From: Pseudohongiella sp.
GTDB taxonomy: Bacteria; Pseudomonadota; Gammaproteobacteria; Pseudomonadales; Pseudohongiellaceae
Assembly (NCBI RefSeq): GCF_011050365.1
Contig: NZ_DRFV01000015.1
Span: 124,001 to 188,000 of the forward strand
DNA: 64,000 nucleotides
Reading direction: 5' to 3'
Shown here: piece after piece, positions 20,335 to 30,577 of the stretch
Layout of the letters: each line of letters starts with the position of its first letter
How positions within the stretch are numbered: the stretch's first letter is position 1
Notes under the pieces: generated by a model
Told to the model about the DNA's origin: nothing
The model's database searches: none
What the model saw: the letters and a program-made list of their open reading frames with translations, nothing else
Translations under genes and position numbers: made by a program

Positions 20335-22311
20335 TCAGATTTCCGGTATTCGTGCGGCGGCCCAGCTCTGATGCACCATGGCAGTAATGTCGTCGAGCAG
20401 GGATTGCTCGACTGTCTGCGGGTTACCCGGTTCCAGCGGGTCGTAGTGGAAGATGTACAGGCGTGAGGCAAACTGTTCAAACGGCAACGATGCTTCGCCA
20501 AAGCGCTCGCCATTGCCTGCCGTGCTGACCACTACGCCATGGCCCCAGTCCTGACCACTGTCATTGTTGGGGTTGTAGAAATACACCCGCATCATCTGGT
20601 CAGGATCGAGACCAACGCGCTGAATGGTAATGGCATGCCAGCCGATAAAGCGCCCTGCGGTATCAGTGACTGCGATACCGGCAGGTTGGGGATGAATGAC
20701 GGGTTGGTTGTCATTAAAATACGGATGATACGACGCGTAAAAGTAGCGCAGAAAATCGTCCAGCTGCGCCAGATGACCAGTCGCGATATCAACCGCAATG
20801 CGAAAACCGCGGCCTGTCCACCAGCCATGAAATTCCGGGTTGATCCAGCGGTGCGGATCTTCATCACGGCCTATGCAGCGGCGACCCATTTCCGCGTAAA
20901 TCCGGTCCAGGTGCGGTACCACCAGGAGCGACACAGGGTCCAGGTCCAGCACCAGACCGGAGGCAAGCCCGGCCTGGCTGTCTCGCGACGAGATCGGCTG
21001 ACCTTCGAAGTGCATGACGATTTCATCATCGCGCGCAGCCCAGACCACCATTTGCAGCAGGTAGTCGGGATCATTGTATGCCCACATCGACAGCGCCCTG
21101 GCGGACTGACATGTCGGGTTGTTGCCCTGCCCTACACCCAGTGGCAGGCCCAGCATGCATAACACACCTTCGAGCAGACGCACATTGGGAGGCTGCGCAT
21201 CACCGTAGGCCAGCGTCATGCGCTCCCGGGCGACCGGGTTCAGGGTCAATGACAGTTGTCGCCACAAGGCCGGAGCCACCGGCGACTGATAAAGAATACC
21301 GCGTTCCAGCATCAGGGTCAGGCCATAAAGTGCCTGAGTGGTTTCGGCATGAATAGCCTTATCAATAAGCTCCATTACCAGCGGGCGGTAGCACATCAGA
21401 CATTCCCGCCCGGTGCTGGACAGCCCCATGGCGTCGTGAACCAGATGGGCAAACTCTTCCTGTAGACACAGGTACCTGAGCAGAACGACGTGGTAGGCCG
21501 ACACCAATCCGGTATCGTGCATGGCCCGCGACATACCGGTGGCTTCGGATTGCAGTGCCCCCTGATCCATGCGCTCCAGACGTTCGAGATAAATGGCCAG
21601 CCCCGGGTCCTCCCGGCTGGCTTCTGTCGGACCAAACAGGGCACTGACCAGGCGATCGGCGCCCTGCCCGCTGCTGCGAAACTCAATATCCGGATTCACC
21701 TGACACACAGCGATTTGTGTCACCATCTGTTTGACGGTATCTACCTGAATGGGACGTTGCTTCAGCATTCGCCAGATTTCTTCGATCAGGCTGTCGATAA
21801 TATGTTCGTAGCCGATGCGCTCGGCGAGATGCCGCAGCAGAAAATCCGGGATCACGGCGGCCTGCCCCTGAGCCGTTCGCCGTGCCTCGTTGATACCCTG
21901 AAACATCAATTCAAGATTCAACGCCAGTACCTGAGTCAGGAAATGATGCGCTTGCACAGAAGTCATGGTCGGGTGTTCATGCTCGCCGCGCGCCACCGCC
22001 AGCAGGCGAATTTCACTCATCGCCTCAAGCACCAGAATGTCCGGATCCCGGGTCTGGAATGCATGCTGTGTCAGAGACGCGACCAGGATCTGGGGGTCAG
22101 CCCAGTCAGTGCCCAGAAACACCCCGCTGTCATCTATCTGCTGCGCGCGTTGCTCCAGGGCTTCGCAGCCGCCGGGCTGCATAAGAACATGTCGCGCTGT
22201 ATCCAGAACGCGTCGTATTTCCAGGGTTTTGCTCATCGCCGGCGTGTCGGTCAACACCTGCAATGCTTCATCCATGCGTGGCAGCAGGTCTGTCAAAAGC
22301 GTGTCAGACAT
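20335..22311 (-). CDS. unknown 658-residue protein with possible papain-like Cys/His/Asn triad
   Basis: I do not recognise this family with certainty. The protein is 658 residues, soluble-looking, with no signal peptide. The N-terminal about 380 residues are helical and repeat-poor. The C-terminal part contains a spacing reminiscent of papain-like proteases: Q395 six residues before C401 (GQGNNPTCQSARALSMWAY), H559 (GWHAITIQRVG) and N580 (VYFYNPNNDSGQDWG). A WGHGVVVSTAG segment and a YIFHYDP strand follow. Transglutaminase-like or C39-like folds fit equally well. Its start overlaps the end of the 92-residue gene by 8 nt, implying coupling. Confidence 0.7.
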   Translation of the reverse strand: MSDTLLTDLLPRMDEALQVLTDTPAMSKTLEIRRVLDTARHVLMQPGGCEALEQRAQQIDDSGVFLGTDWADPQILVASLTQHAFQTRDPDILVLEAMSEIRLLAVARGEHEHPTMTSVQAHHFLTQVLALNLELMFQGINEARRTAQGQAAVIPDFLLRHLAERIGYEHIIDSLIEEIWRMLKQRPIQVDTVKQMVTQIAVCQVNPDIEFRSSGQGADRLVSALFGPTEASREDPGLAIYLERLERMDQGALQSEATGMSRAMHDTGLVSAYHVVLLRYLCLQEEFAHLVHDAMGLSSTGRECLMCYRPLVMELIDKAIHAETTQALYGLTLMLERGILYQSPVAPALWRQLSLTLNPVARERMTLAYGDAQPPNVRLLEGVLCMLGLPLGVGQGNNPTCQSARALSMWAYNDPDYLLQMVVWAARDDEIVMHFEGQPISSRDSQAGLASGLVLDLDPVSLLVVPHLDRIYAEMGRRCIGRDEDPHRWINPEFHGWWTGRGFRIAVDIATGHLAQLDDFLRYFYASYHPYFNDNQPVIHPQPAGIAVTDTAGRFIGWHAITIQRVGLDPDQMMRVYFYNPNNDSGQDWGHGVVVSTAGNGERFGEASLPFEQFASRLYIFHYDPLEPGNPQTVEQSLLDDITAMVHQSWAAARIPEI

Positions 22312-22582
22312 AAAAATCCAGTTCTTCCTGTTTTTTAAGCAGATCGCGCATCATACACGGATCATCCCCGGTAAAGTAAATCAGCCCCCGTTGTGTCTCC
22401 AAAGCGGGACGTCTGGTCACGGTTTTGTCCAGTGGCTGTGTCGATTCGTGCGGCTCAATGTATGAGTGATCCCCGGTCTGCTGGGCTAACATCATTCGGC
22501 TGAGCATGCGCCGACGTGGATAACCACCAAAACAGCCGGCGCTGCAGAATACTGCATACGCTTTGCCTGTATCTTTCTCCAT
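22304..22582 (-). CDS. small uncharacterised protein coupled to the 658-residue gene
   Basis: A 92-residue hypothetical protein, start taken as ATG at 22582; an in-frame ATG at 22633 would give 109 residues. It has a Cys/Gly motif near the N-terminus (VFCSAGCFGGYPRRR), a third Cys (GDDPCMM), and a basic/acidic C-terminal helix (DLLKKQEELDFYV). No signal peptide. No ribosome site is strong at either start. The 8-nt overlap with the following gene is the main evidence that it is real. Function unknown. Confidence 0.5.
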   Translation of the reverse strand: MEKDTGKAYAVFCSAGCFGGYPRRRMLSRMMLAQQTGDHSYIEPHESTQPLDKTVTRRPALETQRGLIYFTGDDPCMMRDLLKKQEELDFYV

Positions 22583-22684
22583 CGTTTGCTTCTGTCGGGA
22601 AGCGCCTGTGCTGGAATTGCCTGATGCTAACATTTCTGACGCCGAACATCACGGCAGGCACTGGCGTAAAAAGGCATCGCTGGT

Positions 22685-22713
22685 TTGCTCTGGCCCTGCA
22701 TAGCTCTTACAAT
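22685..22713 (+). promoter_or_regulatory. candidate map promoter
   Basis: TTGCTC (22685-22690) and TACAAT (22708-22713) are separated by 17 nt. The -10 matches 5/6 and the -35 3/6. It would give a leader of about 28 nt before the map ATG with its AGAGAGAG ribosome site. Confidence 0.4.
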
Positions 22714-22747
22714 ACGCCACTAATCTGTTTTATCTAGAGAGAGCTTC

Positions 22748-23521
22748 ATGCCTGTCAGTCTCAAAACCCCGGACGAGATAGAAAAAATGCGTGTTGCCGG
22801 TCGCCTGGCGGCGGACGTGCTGGAAATGATCGGACCCCATGTCGGCGCCGGCATCAGCACGGGCGAGCTGGACCGTATCTGCCACGACTATATCGTCAAT
22901 GTGCAGCAAGCGATTCCGGCACCGTTGAATTACAATGGGTTCCCGAAATCAATTTGTACATCCCTGAACCAGGTTGTCTGCCACGGTATCCCCAGTGATG
23001 CCAAAATACTGAAAAACGGTGATATTCTGAATATCGACGTTACCGTCATAAAAGACGGCTATCATGGCGATACCAGCAAAATGTTTTTCGTCGGCGAGGT
23101 GGCACCGCACGCCAAACGCCTGGTCAGGGTCACCCAGGAGTGTTTGTACAAGGCCATGGAAATTGTCCGGCCCGGTGTTCAGCTCGGCGACATCGGTCAT
23201 GTGATTCAGACGCATGCCGAAGCCAATAACTACTCGGTGGTTCGTGAATATTGCGGTCACGGTATCGGTCGGGTGTTTCATGAAGACCCTCAGGTACTGC
23301 ACTACGGCAAACCCGGGACCGGCCTCAAGCTTGAAGAAGGCATGACTTTCACCATAGAACCCATGATCAACCTGGGTGAGCGTCATACCAAACTGTCCAA
23401 GGCTGACGGCTGGACTGTGACCACCCGTGATCGCAGATTGTCAGCACAATGGGAGCACACGTTGGTTGTCACCCAGAATGGTGTTGAGGTGCTGACCCGG
23501 CGCCCGGATGAGCCATTCTGA
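22748..23521 (+). CDS. map: type I methionine aminopeptidase
   Basis: A 257-residue enzyme that removes the initiator Met from nascent proteins. Metal-binding motifs are visible: NIDVTVIKDGYHGDTSKMF (two Asp), GHGIGRVFHEDP (His), FTIEPMINLG (Glu) and the C-terminal QWEHTLVVT (Glu). The ATG at 22748 is preceded by AGAGAGAG. First gene of map-glnD-yffB-dapD-dapE, the order seen in Pseudomonas (where rpsB/tsf lie on the other side; not here). Confidence 0.97.
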   Translation: MPVSLKTPDEIEKMRVAGRLAADVLEMIGPHVGAGISTGELDRICHDYIVNVQQAIPAPLNYNGFPKSICTSLNQVVCHGIPSDAKILKNGDILNIDVTVIKDGYHGDTSKMFFVGEVAPHAKRLVRVTQECLYKAMEIVRPGVQLGDIGHVIQTHAEANNYSVVREYCGHGIGRVFHEDPQVLHYGKPGTGLKLEEGMTFTIEPMINLGERHTKLSKADGWTVTTRDRRLSAQWEHTLVVTQNGVEVLTRRPDEPF

Positions 23522-23579
23522 TCCCTGTACCTGAAGCCCAGTTCCCGTGACATCAACCCGTTTCCCGAGGTAGTTATTG

Positions 23580-26291
23580 ATGAGTGAAATCAGACCGGTC
23601 GATGTCGGCACTCCTGCAGACCAGCAGTTGTTTGACAAGGCCCTGTTCGAGCAGCGCCTGCAAAACGGCGAGCCTGCCGTGCAGGTGTTCAAAGATGCCC
23701 TGAGCCATGCGCGCGAAGAACTTGATTCACGTTATCGTGCCGACGCTGACATCAGGGAACTGATTATCGGTCGCGCCTGGTTCATGGACCAGATCCTGCA
23801 ACGGGCATGGGCCCAGTTCGACTGGATTAATGCCAGCCACCTGAGTTTGCTCGCGGTCGGCGGTTATGGCCGCGGCGAACTGCACCCGCACTCGGACATT
23901 GACCTGCTGTTCCTGATGCGCGACGACCAGGCTGCGGCGAATCGCAATGCGCTCAGTGGCTTCTTTGCTTTTCTGTGGGATATCAACCTTGAGATCGGTC
24001 AGAGTGTACGGACCATTGCACAATGCCGTGACGAAGCGGTCAAGGACATCACGGTAACCACCAGCCTGATGGAATCGCGGACCATTGTCGGGCCGGAACA
24101 GGATCCTGATAGTCTGCGGCAGGAAATGATTAGAGTCACACAGGCTGACGATGTATGGCCGGCGCGTGATTTTTTTACCGCCAAGCGCGACGAACAAATA
24201 GCCCGGCATGACAAGTATTACGATATCGATTACGCGCTCGAACCCAATGTGAAAACCTCGCCTGGCGGTCTCCGCGATATCCAGACTATCGGCTGGATCG
24301 CAAAGCGACACTATGATGCCAACAATCTGGCAGATCTGGTCAAATTGGGGTTCCTGCTGCCCTCGGAATTTGAGCAGTTGATCCGGGGTGAGAAACTGCT
24401 GTGGAAGTTGCGTTATGGTCTGCATCTTCTCGCCGGCCGCAAGGAAGATCGGTTGCTGTTTGACAAGCAGCGTGAACTTGCTGCCATGTTTGGCTATCAG
24501 GATGACGACAAAAGCCTGGCGGTGGAAAAACTGATGCAGGAGTACTATCGCGCTGTTGCGACCCTGCGTGAACTGAATGACATGCTGTTGCAATTATTTG
24601 ACGAGGCTATTCTGCGCGCCGGAGAACATGTCGAAGTCACTGAAATCAATAACCGCTTCCAGGTTCGCAGTCGCTATATTGAGGTTCGTAACGGTGATGT
24701 ATTCAAACGCTTCCCGTTTGCCCTGATGGAGATTTTTGTGCTGATGGCACAGAATCCGGAAATTAAGGGCGTGCGCGCCTCCACCATCCGGTTGATTCGG
24801 GAAAACAGATCCTTGATTGACGACCAGTTTCGTCATGACATACGCAACACGTCGTTGTTCATGGAGTTGCTGCGCTCGCCCCATGATCTCACCTCACAGC
24901 TGCGACGCATGGCACGTTACGGCGTGCTGGGCCGCTACCTGCCCGAGTTCGGCGCCATTACCGGCAAAATGCAACATGACCTGTTTCATATTTACACTGT
25001 CGATGCCCACACGCTGCAGGTGGTTGAAAATATGCGCCGCTTTCGCTTCCCGGAAGCGGAAGAAAATTTCCCGATCGCGGCCCATATCGTCAACAAGCTA
25101 CCCAAAATCGAATTGCTCTACATCGCTGGTCTTTATCATGATATCGCCAAGGGCCGCGGCGGAGATCATTCGACGCTGGGCATGGAAGACGCCACCCTGT
25201 TCTGTCAACGCCATCATTTGAGCGCCTGGGATGCGAAACTGGTGTCCTGGCTGATTGGCAGACACCTGTTGATGTCGATGACTGCGCAGCGCAAGGATAT
25301 TTCCGATCCGGAAGTGATTCACGATTTTGCTCTGCAAATGGGCGACAAACTGCACCTGGACTACCTGTACGCGCTCACGGTTGCAGACATCAACGCAACC
25401 AACCCGACATTGTGGAATGCATGGCGTGCCTCATTGTTGCGCCAATTGTATATGAACACCAAAAAAGCACTGCGACGCGGCCTGGAAAATCCGATTGATC
25501 GTGTGGACCGGATCAAGGATAAACAGGAAAGTGCGCTGGAAAAACTCCGTGCCAAGGGCATAGACGACGCTGATGTACTGGCAATCTGGGAGAATACCGA
25601 CGATGAGTATTTTGTCCGTGAGTCGGCTGCCAATATTGTCTGGCATACCGAATCGATTGCCCGCCACAAGGCGTCCAGCGCAGCGGATGAAACCCTGGTA
25701 CTGGTGCAGGATACAACCGATACATTGGCAGAGGGCGCGACCCATATCTTCATTTATACTGTGAACCGCAACCATCTGTTTGCCGGCAGTGCCGCTGCCA
25801 TGGAGCAACTGGGCCTGAATATTCAGGACGCGCGAATTTTCACCTCAAGCAAAAATTATTGCATGAATACCTACTCGGTACTGGACGGTGACGGCACCTC
25901 TATCGGTGACAATCCGCGCCGAATCGAGGAAATCAAGAAGACGCTACGGAAATACCTGGCCGAACCGTCTGCACATCTTCGTGTTGCCAAAAAACGGGCA
26001 TCGCGCAAACTGCAGCACTTTGGCCAACAGGTGGAAATGGACATTATCAATAAAGAAGGCCAGCCCTGGTCTACTCTGGAACTGAATTGTATTGATAAGC
26101 CCGGTATTCTCGCCGCCATCGGCAAGGTCTTTGCGGAACAGGACATTCAGCTGCTCAATGCGCGCATTGCCACGCTCGGCGAACGCGTGGAAGACCTGTT
26201 CTTTATTGCGGATGCCAATGATCAACCCATCACCGACCCGGCGCAGATAGAACGTTTGCAGCAGGCGCTGTCACAAGAACTGGCGGCCTGA
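23580..26291 (+). CDS. glnD: bifunctional PII uridylyltransferase/uridylyl-removing enzyme
   Basis: A 903-residue nitrogen sensor that uridylylates or deuridylylates PII according to glutamine. The nucleotidyltransferase motif GGYGRGELHPHSDIDLLFL lies near residues 91-109; an HD domain (YHDIAKGRGGDHS) is central; two C-terminal ACT domains (TVNRNHLFAGSAAAMEQLG and ELNCIDKPGILAAIGK) sense glutamine. Length is close to E. coli GlnD (890). ATG at 23580 after CCCGAGG; a TTG one codon earlier is unlikely. It lies 58 nt after map and 4 nt before yffB. Confidence 0.97.
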   Translation: MSEIRPVDVGTPADQQLFDKALFEQRLQNGEPAVQVFKDALSHAREELDSRYRADADIRELIIGRAWFMDQILQRAWAQFDWINASHLSLLAVGGYGRGELHPHSDIDLLFLMRDDQAAANRNALSGFFAFLWDINLEIGQSVRTIAQCRDEAVKDITVTTSLMESRTIVGPEQDPDSLRQEMIRVTQADDVWPARDFFTAKRDEQIARHDKYYDIDYALEPNVKTSPGGLRDIQTIGWIAKRHYDANNLADLVKLGFLLPSEFEQLIRGEKLLWKLRYGLHLLAGRKEDRLLFDKQRELAAMFGYQDDDKSLAVEKLMQEYYRAVATLRELNDMLLQLFDEAILRAGEHVEVTEINNRFQVRSRYIEVRNGDVFKRFPFALMEIFVLMAQNPEIKGVRASTIRLIRENRSLIDDQFRHDIRNTSLFMELLRSPHDLTSQLRRMARYGVLGRYLPEFGAITGKMQHDLFHIYTVDAHTLQVVENMRRFRFPEAEENFPIAAHIVNKLPKIELLYIAGLYHDIAKGRGGDHSTLGMEDATLFCQRHHLSAWDAKLVSWLIGRHLLMSMTAQRKDISDPEVIHDFALQMGDKLHLDYLYALTVADINATNPTLWNAWRASLLRQLYMNTKKALRRGLENPIDRVDRIKDKQESALEKLRAKGIDDADVLAIWENTDDEYFVRESAANIVWHTESIARHKASSAADETLVLVQDTTDTLAEGATHIFIYTVNRNHLFAGSAAAMEQLGLNIQDARIFTSSKNYCMNTYSVLDGDGTSIGDNPRRIEEIKKTLRKYLAEPSAHLRVAKKRASRKLQHFGQQVEMDIINKEGQPWSTLELNCIDKPGILAAIGKVFAEQDIQLLNARIATLGERVEDLFFIADANDQPITDPAQIERLQQALSQELAA

Positions 26292-26295
26292 AGTC

Positions 26296-26640
26296 ATGAT
26301 CACATTATATGGCATCAGCAATTGCGATACTGTGCGCAAATCCGGCAAGTGGCTGGACGCTCAGGGCATTGAGTGGACGTTGCATGACTATCGCAAGCAT
26401 GGCCTTGATGATGCGCTCGCTGCTGACTTGCTGGCAGCATTCGGCGCCGAGCGCCTGATCAATAAACGTGGCACTACGTGGCGCCAGCTTGATGCCAGTG
26501 AGCAGCACAAAATTACCGATCCCGCCTCTGCCATCAAGTTGATGCAGACCTACCCTGCCCTGATTAAACGACCGATTGTCCATGCCCGCACGCATGGCTG
26601 GTTACTGGGCTATGACCAGTTGATGGTATTGTCCGGCTAA
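26296..26640 (+). CDS. yffB: ArsC/Spx-family protein YffB
   Basis: A 114-residue thioredoxin-fold protein of the ArsC/Spx family. The single N-terminal Cys sits in GISNCDTVRKSGKWL, and RPIVHARTHGWLLGYD resembles YffB of E. coli/Pseudomonas, which binds glutathione but has no settled function. It has no C-x-x-C and so is not a standard arsenate reductase. Starts 4 nt after glnD; next to dapD/dapE as in relatives. Confidence 0.85.
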   Translation: MITLYGISNCDTVRKSGKWLDAQGIEWTLHDYRKHGLDDALAADLLAAFGAERLINKRGTTWRQLDASEQHKITDPASAIKLMQTYPALIKRPIVHARTHGWLLGYDQLMVLSG

Positions 26641-26703
26641 CAGAGGCATAACCGTCAGCTCTGACCAGAATCAACAGATTATTCCAAGGAGACATTTTCA
26701 TCC

Positions 26704-27744
26704 ATGAAGACACCGCAACTGCACAGTTTTGGACTGGGTATCGCAACCACGGATGCCCGACAGGACATCATCGAAGTCTACTATCCCCAGCCGATCGTAG
26801 ACCCAGCCCCGGACACCCTGTCGGCACTTATCCGCGCTTGCGGTTACAGTGGTGGCAATCAGTGCATCAAACTGACGCCGACACATCTGAAAGCATTGCA
26901 GGATACCGGTAAAGACAAAACAGACCCGGCTTTCTCCGCGATTGTAGATACCCTGGTCGGTAGCAAGCAGACAGTTGTTGCTACCTTTATTGCGGAAGAT
27001 ATCGCACCGACCAGCATCGCAGAAGTGTATCTTAAGCTGCAACTGCTCTCTCACCGCCTGGCCAGGCCGCACGGCCTGAACCTGCAGGGAGCGTTTGCTG
27101 TTCTGCGCAACATTGCCTGGACCAATCAGGGCGCCATCGCCTTGGAGGACCTGCCGGCGCGACAGTTGCTGGCCAGGGCACAGGGGCAATTGATTGATGT
27201 CATGTCAGTCGACAAATTCCCGAAGATGACCAACTATGTTGTACCAGCCGGGGTCCGGATCGCGGACACTGCCCGTGTCAGACTGGGTGCCTATGTGGGT
27301 GAAGGCACCACGGTGATGCATGAAGGGTTCATCAACTTTAATGCGGGCACCGAAGGCACCGCGATGATCGAAGGCCGTATATCGGCTGGTGTCATGATCG
27401 GTTCGGGCAGCGACCTGGGTGGCGGTTGTTCTACCATGGGCACACTGTCCGGTGGTGGCACGGCCATTATCTCAGTCGGCCGTGATTGCCTGATTGGCGC
27501 CAATGCGGGCATTGGAATCGCCCTGGGAGATCGCTGTATCGTGGAGGCCGGTTTGTATGTGACAGGCGGCACCAAAATCAGCCTCCTGGACAATGAAAAC
27601 AATCTGGTCGAACTGATCAAGGCAAAGTCGCTGTCGGGCAGGAGCGATTTGTTGTTCCGCCGAAATTCCCAGACCGGCGCGGTCGAGTGCAAGAGCAATA
27701 AAACCCGAATCGCGCTCAATGAAGAGTTACACTCAAACAATTGA
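26704..27744 (+). CDS. dapD: 2,3,4,5-tetrahydropyridine-2,6-dicarboxylate N-succinyltransferase
   Basis: A 346-residue enzyme of the succinylase branch of lysine/diaminopimelate synthesis. The left-handed beta-helix hexapeptide repeats are visible from about residue 185 on ([41 protein letters not shown]). It is the long Pseudomonas-type DapD rather than the 274-residue E. coli form. A strong AAGGAGA site (26686-26692) sits 11 nt before the ATG. Followed by dapE, the next-but-one step. Confidence 0.93.
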   Translation: MKTPQLHSFGLGIATTDARQDIIEVYYPQPIVDPAPDTLSALIRACGYSGGNQCIKLTPTHLKALQDTGKDKTDPAFSAIVDTLVGSKQTVVATFIAEDIAPTSIAEVYLKLQLLSHRLARPHGLNLQGAFAVLRNIAWTNQGAIALEDLPARQLLARAQGQLIDVMSVDKFPKMTNYVVPAGVRIADTARVRLGAYVGEGTTVMHEGFINFNAGTEGTAMIEGRISAGVMIGSGSDLGGGCSTMGTLSGGGTAIISVGRDCLIGANAGIGIALGDRCIVEAGLYVTGGTKISLLDNENNLVELIKAKSLSGRSDLLFRRNSQTGAVECKSNKTRIALNEELHSNN

Positions 27745-27778
27745 ACAGCGCCCCATTCAATCACAAGAGCAAGTCCGC

Positions 27779-28948
27779 ATGAACCAGAATCCGGAAAATC
27801 AGTCATTGTCCGCCACCGCGCAACTTGCTATCGAGCTGCTGCAGATTGCGTCGGTGACGCCTGATGATAAAGGCTGCAACCAGATGATGATGGATCGCCT
27901 AAACGCCATTGGCTTCAATAGCGAAGTTATGCGCTTTGGTGACGTCAACAATTTCTGGGCGCGTTTCGGCACCACCGGACCTGTCCTGTGTTTTGCCGGT
28001 CATACTGATGTGGTACCAACAGGTCCCGAGGAAAACTGGCAGTCCCCTCCGTTTACCCCAACTCTTCGCGACGGCATGTTATACGCACGTGGAGCCGCCG
28101 ATATGAAAGGCAGCCTGGCCGCCATGGTTACTGCCTGCGAGCGCTTTCTGGCCCAATGCCAGAGCGATGGTACGACACCCAAAGGTTCGATTGCGTTCCT
28201 GATCACGGGCGACGAGGAAGGCGCTGCCATCAACGGTACCCGCAAAGTCATTGACACACTGCAGGCCAGAGAAGAGAGCATAACCTGGTGTATTGTCGGT
28301 GAACCGAGCAGCACGGAGACGCTCGGGGATGTGGTTAAAATTGGCCGTCGTGGATCGCTTCATGGTCTGTTGACTGTGCACGGCGTGCAAGGCCATGTTG
28401 CCTACCCGCATCTGGCCAGAAATCCGATTCACCAGGCCATGTTGCCGCTGGACGCTCTGGCCCGGGAAAGCTGGGATGACGGCAATGCCGCTTTTCCGCC
28501 GACCACGTTCCAGGTTTCAAATATCAGGTCCGGTACCGGTGCTGACAATGTCATTCCGGGTACGCTGACCGCAGCCTTCAATTTCCGGTTCTCAACCGAG
28601 CTCAGTGAAGACACTATAAGACAGCGAACAGAAGCCATTCTCGATGCTCACGGGCTTGACTACACGCTGGAATGGAAACTGTCAGGCCTGCCCTTTCTGA
28701 CGCGCAGCGAACGCCTGATTCAGGCAGTCAAGGACAGTGTGTACGAGGTGAACGCGGTCAACACAGAAGCTTCCACCTCGGGTGGTACATCTGACGGTCG
28801 ATTTATCGCTCCGACCGGTGCTGAGGTCGTGGAGCTGGGGCCTTGCAACGCCACCATTCACAAAATAGATGAACATGTGCGCCTGACTGATCTTGATGAG
28901 CTGTCTCTTATGTATCAGGGAGTCCTGCGTCGCCTGCTGCTCACTTGA
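27779..28948 (+). CDS. dapE: succinyl-diaminopimelate desuccinylase
   Basis: A 389-residue di-zinc M20-family hydrolase. Metal-site motifs: [11 protein letters not shown] (His and Asp), [15 protein letters not shown] (Asp), [12 protein letters not shown] (Glu-Glu), EPSSTE, and the C-terminal [12 protein letters not shown] with a later His ([10 protein letters not shown]). The start at 27779 aligns with the family; the longer frame starts within dapD. Its 3' end overlaps the convergent rsmJ gene by 8 nt. Confidence 0.95.
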   Translation: MNQNPENQSLSATAQLAIELLQIASVTPDDKGCNQMMMDRLNAIGFNSEVMRFGDVNNFWARFGTTGPVLCFAGHTDVVPTGPEENWQSPPFTPTLRDGMLYARGAADMKGSLAAMVTACERFLAQCQSDGTTPKGSIAFLITGDEEGAAINGTRKVIDTLQAREESITWCIVGEPSSTETLGDVVKIGRRGSLHGLLTVHGVQGHVAYPHLARNPIHQAMLPLDALARESWDDGNAAFPPTTFQVSNIRSGTGADNVIPGTLTAAFNFRFSTELSEDTIRQRTEAILDAHGLDYTLEWKLSGLPFLTRSERLIQAVKDSVYEVNAVNTEASTSGGTSDGRFIAPTGAEVVELGPCNATIHKIDEHVRLTDLDELSLMYQGVLRRLLLT

Positions 28949-29774
28949 GTGCGCTGCTGTTACCCACGTAAATATCGAAACGGCTGGTCTTGCCGGTCAG
29001 ACTGGACGCCGGCTTAAGCCCGTCCAGCGGAACGGCAAGACGGGGGCGCTTGACCACAACTTTGGCGGCGAGGCCTAATGCGATCGTCAGCAATCCCTCG
29101 CCTGAACCTTCTGCGCCATGAAGTTGTTGCAGCAGAAATCTGTTCTTTTTTACTCGAGCGGTTTTTTCACGACCCGGAAACATGGGGTCAAGATAGATTA
29201 CCGATGCCGGTTTCAGCTTGGGTAGCACATCGACACTGTCACCGGCCGTGCACAACTGCAGACGCCCCAGAATATCAGCAAGCATCTGCGCGCGCCGGGC
29301 AGCCGGGTCGCTGATCAGATGATTGTGTGTGGCCTCCGAAACCGCGTCACGGGCTCTTCGCAGACCGTCTTCAAGCAGGGCATGAATAATGGGGGACTGT
29401 TCAACCAGGCTGACTTGCCAGCCTGCTGCAGCCAGAATGAAAGCATCCTGACCGAGGCCGGCAGTGGCGTCAATCACATGTGGTACTGATGACGCGTCGG
29501 TTCGCGCCGGAACGCAACCACCAACCGCCTTGACAACGGCTTCCCGGGACAGTGCCTGCGCCAGCCTGAAGGTCAGTTTTGCATCACTGAAATCCACGCA
29601 AACGGACCCCGCTTCGCGGTCGCATGGGCGGTTCAGGGTCAGTTTGTCGTCGAGATAAGACAACATCAAGCCATCATGGTGATCTGCTGCGTCTACCAAC
29701 GGCAATTGCAGTTGCTGAGCCAGCCGCTGGCTTTTAGCATCGCCATGTTGACTGTGGATCACCAGTTTGTGCAT
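28941..29774 (-). CDS. rsmJ: 16S rRNA (guanine1516-N2)-methyltransferase
   Basis: A 277-residue SAM-dependent methyltransferase of the RsmJ/YhiQ family. The SAM-binding motif [22 protein letters not shown] is clear (split [13 protein letters not shown] / ILAAAGWQV) and the target-site motif [12 protein letters not shown] is present. The ATG at 29774 shares its last base with the tsaB stop (TGATG), so the genes are coupled. The upstream in-frame start at 29987 would lie inside tsaB and is rejected. Confidence 0.92.
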   Translation of the reverse strand: MHKLVIHSQHGDAKSQRLAQQLQLPLVDAADHHDGLMLSYLDDKLTLNRPCDREAGSVCVDFSDAKLTFRLAQALSREAVVKAVGGCVPARTDASSVPHVIDATAGLGQDAFILAAAGWQVSLVEQSPIIHALLEDGLRRARDAVSEATHNHLISDPAARRAQMLADILGRLQLCTAGDSVDVLPKLKPASVIYLDPMFPGREKTARVKKNRFLLQQLHGAEGSGEGLLTIALGLAAKVVVKRPRLAVPLDGLKPASSLTGKTSRFDIYVGNSSALK

Positions 29775-30484
29775 CAGGATTTCCGGTACGCCATATCTTC
29801 CTTGAGATAAACCGGAACGGCATCGTCGGCGCGATCTGTCAAACCCGCAGCCAACGCATACTCTCCAAGCGCACACAGCGTAGCGGCATTCGCTGCTCCG
29901 CTCACTAATGCCAATGCCTGATCGCCCTCGCCGGCATCCTGCAAGGTACGCTGCAGCCAACCATTGCCTGATCGGTAATGAGGGCATGACTGGTCGTGCT
30001 GGTCCCGCAGCAGGTTCAGGATTGATTTCGTGTCACTGATCTGATCTTCGATCAGTGCCCGGGGCTGAGACACCCCATCGTCCTGATAGCAGGCAAAATA
30101 GAATTCATCTTCGCGGGCATGCATACAGGTATAAAAGACACTTTCTGTACCCTCGCGCTGACCGCAAGCGCCAAAAGCGGCTCGGGCCTGCATCATCAGG
30201 GATGAAATCCGGATAATAGGAATGTCAGCGCCGAACGATAACCCCTGCGCTACCGCGCTGCCAATTCTTAAGCCGGTAAATGATCCCGGGCCACTCACCA
30301 TGACAATGGCGTCGATCTGGCTCAACGACAAGTCCGACTCATCCAGTAAAGACTGAATCATCGGCAGTACCTCGGCAGCGTGCTTGCGCACAGCGGCGCT
30401 TTGGCGCTGGTTAATCGTGTTACCACTCGATAGGGCGACGGAGCAAATATCAGCAGCGGTATCGATAGCCAATAAGGTCGTCAT
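29774..30484 (-). CDS. tsaB: tRNA threonylcarbamoyladenosine protein TsaB
   Basis: A 236-residue ASKHA-fold partner of TsaD in making t6A37 in ANN-decoding tRNAs. N-terminal LLAIDTAADICSVAL, HAAEVLPMIQSLL and VMVSGPGSFTGLRIG are TsaB signatures. TsaB has no metal-binding His pair and is not a protease despite older names. ATG at 30484. A bidirectional terminator separates it from the upstream H1-like gene. Coupled to rsmJ. Confidence 0.93.
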   Translation of the reverse strand: MTTLLAIDTAADICSVALSSGNTINQRQSAAVRKHAAEVLPMIQSLLDESDLSLSQIDAIVMVSGPGSFTGLRIGSAVAQGLSFGADIPIIRISSLMMQARAAFGACGQREGTESVFYTCMHAREDEFYFACYQDDGVSQPRALIEDQISDTKSILNLLRDQHDQSCPHYRSGNGWLQRTLQDAGEGDQALALVSGAANAATLCALGEYALAAGLTDRADDAVPVYLKEDMAYRKS

Positions 30485-30577
30485 GATGAAGGTTCATGTT
30501 GCAGTAACGAGCTGCGGTGAGGAAAGTTGGGCATATCCCGGTATCCGCAAATGGGGAGACAGCCGTTGTCGGGCTAC

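Noticed and set aside
20539-22338. Plus-strand open frames (207 and 282 codons) across the 658-residue gene
   Set aside because: Reverse-frame shadows of the minus-strand gene; no domain, and the minus frame has better start/overlap structure.
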